Source: Pedobacter sp. | GTDB lineage: Bacteria; Bacteroidota; Bacteroidia; Sphingobacteriales; Sphingobacteriaceae | Reading direction: 5' to 3' | DNA length: 10,831 nucleotides | Assembly (NCBI GenBank): GCA_004295885.1 | Contig: SEDG01000053.1 | Span: 1-10,831 of the forward strand | Shown here: positions 7,022 to 10,831 of the stretch, one piece after another | How positions within the stretch are numbered: the stretch's first letter is position 1 | Layout of the letters: every line of letters begins with the position of its first letter | The notes under the pieces: generated by a model | The model's database searches: none | Told to the model about the DNA's origin: nothing | The model's input: only the letters and a program-made list of their open reading frames with translations | Program-made: the position numbers and the translations under genes

Positions 7022-7734
7022 GTTTTAGGGATATGAAAGGTTAAGTTAACAGTATCGCCCTGCTTAGATAATACTTCTTGCTTATAGATAGCTTGCTCTC
7101 TCATTTCAAACACATAAGAGCGTTGGGGGTCTTGAGCAAGCGGTAAATTGACGACATCGTGGTTAAACATTACGGTTGCCGTCATGTCATCTTTAGGATA
7201 ATAAAACTTACCATTATTGCCTAAAGAAGTAACAACTTGAAAGCCGCCTCTGAGTACATTTCTGTAGGTAGCAGGCGCAGCAAGACCAAATAAGGTGGTA
7301 ATGCCAACAAACTTTGCATAAGCCATACAAGCTGTACTGAGATGTATGCTTCCTATTCCCAAACCTGCAACCTCGAATGAGTTCCATACACCTGCCACTT
7401 CACCTGTACCTACATCTGTGAAATCATCAACCATTTTATAGATTTTATCGTCCATGTAGCCAACGGCTTCTTCAATGGGCAACCTATTCTTTCTATTAGC
7501 TTTATGTATTCTGCCTCCTCCCAAAACTTTGTTGGTATCTTCATCAGTCACTAGTACCACGTAAACATCTGGATTAAGAATCCAATCGGCTTTGGCAGAA
7601 GAAATTTGTGTGATTCCAAATATTTCAAGTACGCGTTTGTGTCCTTCAACAAAACTCATTGAGGCATCTCTATCATCCACAGCTCTGAAAACTGTGAACT
7701 TAATGTTTTTTATATCTGAGTTATGCTCTTCCAA
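7018..7734 (-). CDS. GNAT-fold N-acyltransferase-like protein (autoinducer-synthase-like)
   Basis: A 238-residue cytoplasmic protein with a GNAT-like layout. A variable N-terminal region (FRAVDDRDASMSFVEGHKRV) is followed by strand VYVVLVTDE, strand VLGGGRIH, the conserved-looking block EVAGVWNSFEVAGLGIGS (112-129), helix HLSTACMAYAKFVGI, and LFGLAAPATYRNVLRGGFQ. AGLGIGS is in the place of the acyl-CoA pyrophosphate loop, and AAPATYRNVLRGGF resembles the second helix of LuxI-like and N-acyl amino acid synthases. The family call is from motif order and is moderate. The start appears to be TTG at 7734. The next in-frame Met is residue 26, inside what looks like the folded N-terminus. That start overlaps the stop of the Rv1355c-type gene by 14 nt. 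It probably transfers an acyl group to an amine made or activated by that neighbour (inference). Confidence 0.7.
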   Translation of the reverse strand: MEEHNSDIKNIKFTVFRAVDDRDASMSFVEGHKRVLEIFGITQISSAKADWILNPDVYVVLVTDEDTNKVLGGGRIHKANRKNRLPIEEAVGYMDDKIYKMVDDFTDVGTGEVAGVWNSFEVAGLGIGSIHLSTACMAYAKFVGITTLFGLAAPATYRNVLRGGFQVVTSLGNNGKFYYPKDDMTATVMFNHDVVNLPLAQDPQRSYVFEMREQAIYKQEVLSKQGDTVNLTFHIPKT

Positions 7735-10045
7735 TTGAGAATGTTTTTGAGAGTGATTTTCGGATGGTTCTTTCTGGTGAAGGATCGGCTTTAAAAATTC
7801 TGAACATAAAGATAGGTTGTTCAGTTGAAAGACTAAACAATCGGTTGAAATTTTGTTCGGCTTCTTTTAACTGTGTTTTATTTTCTAAAGGAATAGCCAA
7901 ACTATCTTCAACGCTATTTTTATAGAAAAATATCAGCGGAACATTAACAGGGTGAATTTGTAGTTCTAATCCCGTGGCGCCTAACCAAAGTTTTTCTGCA
8001 GCTCTTCCACCTTCGATAAACGAGTTGATTTCGCCTTTTGGCATGGTTATTAATCCAACGGCTGATGACGCCATGAATTGCATCATGGTTAATCTTTTAA
8101 AACCGCTGCCACCATTCATTTGCTGCAAAAAGCTGATCATCTTTTTATCTTTCAAAAAGCGTATGCCCACTAAATCATTATTGCTCAAATCCAATGTATG
8201 TATCCCGATCCCGTCTTCTGTTTCTTGCACTTGTTGTAAGTCCCATCGCATTTCTCTAGTGATAAAATCTTCATGAGCTTCAGGGATAAACATCCTTAGT
8301 AAATCTGTTTGGGTAGCAATGGCACCGATACTTTTAATCAGGTCCGGATCGGTAATCCATTGTAGCTTAGCATTTGGAATTTGTGCAACAAGACTTGAAA
8401 GTTGGTTTAAATGGGTTTGATCAAGTTCTTGCCTTGGTGTAATTTTACGATTGGTATGTCGAAGATCTATTTGTTTTGCTAAAGTTAGCTCTTGCTCGTT
8501 AGGCTGATAATTTGAAGTGAAGCTAAACCATGCTAAATGATTAGGCGCAAATTGAGGGGTTAAATTCCAATTTACGGCCAAGTTTAAATCAGCAGCTTTT
8601 AATAGAAGATTTTCAATTGCTGTACCAATTGAAATGTAAGAAGAAATATATTGAGGATCTAAATAAGCTTGGGCATCGCTTTGTTCTAAAAACAAATGCA
8701 ACAAGCCATCTTGATAATGCCAACGCCAAGGCTGATTATTTCCCCCTGATGGCGCTTTCCCTGCAGCAACTATTAATTGACTTAAAATATCCTCTGGCAA
8801 TCGCTGTTCATGTTTATCAAAAGCCAAACGATTGGTCTTAATAAAGTCTTCTATATTTTCTGTAGACAGGGGCGGTAAGCTTGCAGTTATTTTCTGATCA
8901 GAAGTTTTTTCTGGGTCTGCAATCAACTCATCTAAGTCAAGGAAAAAGCGGCCAGAAACCTTCAGATTGCCTAATAGGATTTTCCTCGATAAATCAGCAG
9001 TTACGCCACCCCCGTAGGTTACAGCGCTTGCCAATTGTGGCCAAGTAGAAATGGTGGCCATTATTTCTACAGCTGATGCCTTCATACGAGGAGATAGGGT
9101 TTCAACTCCCGTTACAGCGGTAATGTATGGTGTCCTCTCGTCTAATGTAGTAAGCGATTTATACTTACTCATATCTAAATGTTCTACCATGCCGTGTAAA
9201 ATAGGTCTTTCAGGTTCTAAATCAAACCTCTCAATATCAATGGTGCCTCTATCACTTCCTTCCATTAAAACGGGAATTCCTAACGCCTTTGCTTTATAAC
9301 GGGAATTAATTTTAATATCGAAACTATCACATTCGTCAATCAATAAATCTAGTTTGCCATTCTCGGTTAAAAAGCGATCAAGATTCTCTTCAGTTATGCC
9401 ATCATCAAAGCAGACTACATTTAGATAAGGATCTATTTCTGCAATTTCTCTAGCAACGATTACTGTTTTCTGTATTTTAAGGTTGTAAACACCTGTTCTA
9501 ATTCTATTAATGTTACTTAAGTCTAATTCATCAAAATCAGCAATGCGTAATTCTCCAAATCCTCGTTCCATGGCGAGCGTTAAAGAAACGGATTGGCCGA
9601 CAGATAAACCCATTACCCCAATTTTTTTTTGAGATAAAATCGCTTGTTCTTGAGCCGTAATTTTATGCTTATTTCTATTGGTACGAACGATAGCAAATTC
9701 TTGCTCATCTAACAAATGGACCAATTTTTCTGCCCAAGGATAATACACCCATACGCCATATTCTTCAGCTGATTTTTCTCCGAAATGATTTTTTACAGCT
9801 TTTTCTAATTCACTAGGGGGTAAAAAAACAATTGTTGGGTTTAAACATTTAATTAATTCTTCTACTTGAGAATAAATATGATCGTAAACACGTAAATTAC
9901 TTTTGGCAGAAATGAGTTGTTCAAACGAATGCCTTTGAGCTACATCTAAAAGGTTGAAAAATACAGGTTTATAGACTGTTTTTTGTTTGGATGTTTCTGA
10001 AATAAGTTGCGATAGAGTAGGTTTTAAGCCAGTTTCATTGTGCAT
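7721..10045 (-). CDS. E1/ThiF-like + nitroreductase fusion, Rv1355c ('MoeY') family
   Basis: A 774-residue two-enzyme fusion. After an unassigned N-terminal region (1-~125), an E1-like Rossmann domain (~128-380) shows GVMGLSVGQS (143-152), IADFDELDLSNINR (168-181, Arg181), Lys190/Lys193 and LLIDECDSFD (234-243, Asp240 as probable Mg/adenylate residue). It has only three Cys (67, 212, 239), so the paired CxxC zinc motifs of MoeB/ThiF are missing and no conventional thioester Cys is evident. Residues ~415-720 form an FMN nitroreductase-like domain with APSGGNNQPW (431-440), IDLRHTNRK (527-534) and LWLGATGLELQIHPV. The same fusion in Mycobacterium tuberculosis Rv1355c is labelled MoeY, but no molybdopterin gene is nearby, so that name should not be copied. 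Adenylation of a carboxylate plus flavin-dependent oxidation or reduction is the expected chemistry; the substrate is unknown. First gene of the operon. Confidence 0.85.
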   Translation of the reverse strand: MHNETGLKPTLSQLISETSKQKTVYKPVFFNLLDVAQRHSFEQLISAKSNLRVYDHIYSQVEELIKCLNPTIVFLPPSELEKAVKNHFGEKSAEEYGVWVYYPWAEKLVHLLDEQEFAIVRTNRNKHKITAQEQAILSQKKIGVMGLSVGQSVSLTLAMERGFGELRIADFDELDLSNINRIRTGVYNLKIQKTVIVAREIAEIDPYLNVVCFDDGITEENLDRFLTENGKLDLLIDECDSFDIKINSRYKAKALGIPVLMEGSDRGTIDIERFDLEPERPILHGMVEHLDMSKYKSLTTLDERTPYITAVTGVETLSPRMKASAVEIMATISTWPQLASAVTYGGGVTADLSRKILLGNLKVSGRFFLDLDELIADPEKTSDQKITASLPPLSTENIEDFIKTNRLAFDKHEQRLPEDILSQLIVAAGKAPSGGNNQPWRWHYQDGLLHLFLEQSDAQAYLDPQYISSYISIGTAIENLLLKAADLNLAVNWNLTPQFAPNHLAWFSFTSNYQPNEQELTLAKQIDLRHTNRKITPRQELDQTHLNQLSSLVAQIPNAKLQWITDPDLIKSIGAIATQTDLLRMFIPEAHEDFITREMRWDLQQVQETEDGIGIHTLDLSNNDLVGIRFLKDKKMISFLQQMNGGSGFKRLTMMQFMASSAVGLITMPKGEINSFIEGGRAAEKLWLGATGLELQIHPVNVPLIFFYKNSVEDSLAIPLENKTQLKEAEQNFNRLFSLSTEQPIFMFRIFKADPSPERTIRKSLSKTFSIGRA

Positions 10046-10074
10046 TTTTGTATTTAGATGGGGAGATAAAATAA

Positions 10075-10145
10075 ATAAAAATACTTTTAATTGTTAAAAC
10101 AACTAAATTAGTCTTTTAAGAGTTATAATAAAAAAGTATTTTTAT
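10075..10145. promoter_or_regulatory. Divergent promoter region with a perfect 14-bp inverted repeat
   Basis: ATAAAAATACTTTT (10075-10088) is repeated as its exact reverse complement at 10132-10145, with 43 nt between. Read toward each gene, both arms are AAAAGTATTTTTAT, ending 29 nt before the minus-strand start (10045) and 20 nt before the plus-strand start (10166). TATTTTTA inside each arm matches TAnnTTTG at 7 of 8 positions, so the arms may be paired -7 elements or sites for one regulator. Between them lies a smaller TTGTT-AA-AACAA palindrome (10091-10102). The sequence is A/T-rich, which raises the chance of coincidence. Confidence 0.5.
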
Positions 10146-10165
10146 CTTTTTATTGGCAACAACAG

Positions 10166-10621
10166 ATGAATACAAACATTTTATATGTAGATGACGAGCC
10201 CCATAACCTAAGTGCTTTTGCAGCAACTTATCGTAGGTTATATAAAGTTTTTACGGCCGAATCTGCAGAGGAGGGGAGGAAAATTCTTGACAGAGAAGAC
10301 ATCCATATCATCATTACAGATCAACGGATGCCGAAGACAACTGGCGTAGAATTTTTAGCTTCTATTCTAGAAAAACATCCAGAGCCAATAAGGATGATTT
10401 TAACTGGATATACAGATATTGATGCAGTTATTGATGCGATAAATAAAGGACAAGTTTATAGGTATATCCAAAAGCCTTGGATGGAAGAAGATTTGAGGAT
10501 CAATATAGAAAAAGCTAAAGAAATTTATACCCTTAGAAAAGAAAATAAAGAACTTACTGAGAAGCTTTTAATTGCCAATAGCCAGTTGGAATTTATAGCT
10601 AGGCAGAATCTTTTATCATAG
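10166..10621 (+). CDS. Response regulator, receiver plus short coiled tail
   Basis: A 151-residue receiver protein. Asp9-Asp10 form the acidic pair (ILYVDDE), Asp52 is the phospho-acceptor (IIITDQRMP), Thr80 the switch residue (ILTGYTD) and Lys103 the conserved Lys (IQKPW). Residues ~106-151 form a charged helix (TLRKENKELTEKLLIANS), probably a coiled coil for dimerisation, and the protein stops at LEFIARQNLLS. That is where the hybrid kinase at 3800-4891 continues into its H box (NRFIYSISHELRAP). Between ILY and KPW the two receivers are ungapped and about 66 of 101 residues are identical by hand count. It has no DNA-binding, enzymatic or HD-GYP output. It is transcribed divergently from the operon through a shared spacer, so it is probably part of the same system, either as an alternative phosphate acceptor or as a partner of the hybrid kinase. 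Confidence 0.9.
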   Translation: MNTNILYVDDEPHNLSAFAATYRRLYKVFTAESAEEGRKILDREDIHIIITDQRMPKTTGVEFLASILEKHPEPIRMILTGYTDIDAVIDAINKGQVYRYIQKPWMEEDLRINIEKAKEIYTLRKENKELTEKLLIANSQLEFIARQNLLS

Positions 10622-10758
10622 TATATTGTTCATTTATTTAGTTTTTAGCTAGGCAATTAGGTAATTCGTCAATTCTTCCCTAACAAAAGCGCTACTTTAA
10701 TATAATAATATTTATTATTGTAAAACGTAGGCTAATCTTTTTATCCGACGCTCTTTAA

Positions 10759-10831
10759 ATGAAGAAGCTTTTACCATCTATAATTATATTACTATTTGCT
10801 GGTTTTTTTCAATTGGCAAAGGCTCAGAATA
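10759..10831 (+). CDS. Exported protein, N-terminus only (3'-truncated)
   Basis: The ATG at 10759 opens a frame that runs off the window end after 24 codons. The visible part is a complete signal peptide: MKK, a hydrophobic core (LLPSIIILLFAGFF) and the cleavage region LAKAQN. The AKA-Q junction is very typical of Bacteroidota secreted or outer-membrane proteins. The mature protein is outside the window, so no function can be given. It lies 137 nt after the receiver gene on the same strand; the spacer holds only A/T-rich sequence with a weak AATAATA/TATTATT palindrome, so whether the two are co-transcribed is open. Confidence 0.7.
   Translation, partial: MKKLLPSIIILLFAGFFQLAKAQN

Larger units (their letters stand above)
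3391..10045 (-). other. Five-gene operon: E1-nitroreductase, GNAT, 7TM kinase, REC-kinase, REC
   Basis: All five genes run in one direction with junctions of -14 nt, -4 nt (ATGA), +3 nt and +16 nt, and no terminator or promoter-sized gap between them. The first two encode biosynthetic enzymes and the last three two-component signalling proteins. The packing argues for one transcript and coordinated stoichiometry. No canonical hairpin terminator follows the last gene; the next minus-strand terminator is the bidirectional one near 2957-2993, after the 95-aa gene. Confidence 0.8.

Noticed and set aside
7974..9299. Plus-strand frames of 74-100 codons inside the E1-nitroreductase gene
   Set aside because: They mirror conserved motifs of the fusion protein on the other strand and have no features of their own.
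7721..10045. Interpretation as a molybdopterin cofactor gene (moeY)
   Set aside because: The label rests on distant ThiF similarity; the CxxC motifs are missing and no molybdopterin genes are nearby.
10596..10655. TAGCTAGGCA occurring twice exactly 50 nt apart, at the end of the receiver gene and in the following spacer
   Set aside because: Only two copies of 10 bp, one inside coding sequence, with no attachment-site or duplication context; most likely chance.

Overview
The window is about 10.8 kb of A+T-rich DNA that reads as chromosome of a member of the Bacteroidota, most likely a Pedobacter-like member of the Sphingobacteriaceae. This rests on the protein types (DUF1573, OmpA-type lipoprotein, 7TMR-DISM histidine kinase, signal peptides ending AKAQ), start codons mostly lacking Shine-Dalgarno sequences, and promoter-like TAnnTTTG elements. 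The genus is an inference. I see no rRNA, tRNA, CRISPR array, insertion sequence or phage gene, and no gene-free stretch longer than about 230 bases.

Left part (1-3315), mostly ordinary genes: the 3' end of a probable FAD/NAD(P)-binding oxidoreductase, followed by a strong terminator; a 75-residue basic protein of unknown function; a convergent VOC-superfamily (glyoxalase-like) protein; a secreted DUF1573 protein with its own terminator; an OmpA/MotB-type outer-membrane lipoprotein; a terminator that looks bidirectional; and, convergent to the lipoprotein, a 95-residue hydrophilic, probably disordered protein.

Central and right part (3391-10621), the interesting region: a tightly packed five-gene minus-strand operon. 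In order of transcription it encodes a fusion of an E1/ThiF-like adenylyltransferase domain with an FMN nitroreductase domain (Rv1355c/'MoeY' family, 774 aa), a GNAT-fold acyltransferase-like protein, a 7TMR-DISM transmembrane histidine kinase, a soluble REC-histidine kinase hybrid, and a single-domain response regulator. The first three genes overlap and the next gaps are 3 and 16 nt, so co-translation is likely. Divergent from the operon lies another REC protein whose receiver is about 65% identical (hand count) to the receiver of the hybrid kinase. The 120-nt divergent spacer carries a perfect 14-bp inverted repeat, which puts the same promoter-like element in front of both transcripts.

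My working idea is that the two enzymes make or modify a small molecule and the two-component proteins sense it or control its production. No protein in the cassette has a recognisable DNA-binding output domain, so the signal must leave by protein-protein contact or through a regulator elsewhere. The window ends with the signal peptide of a further exported protein.
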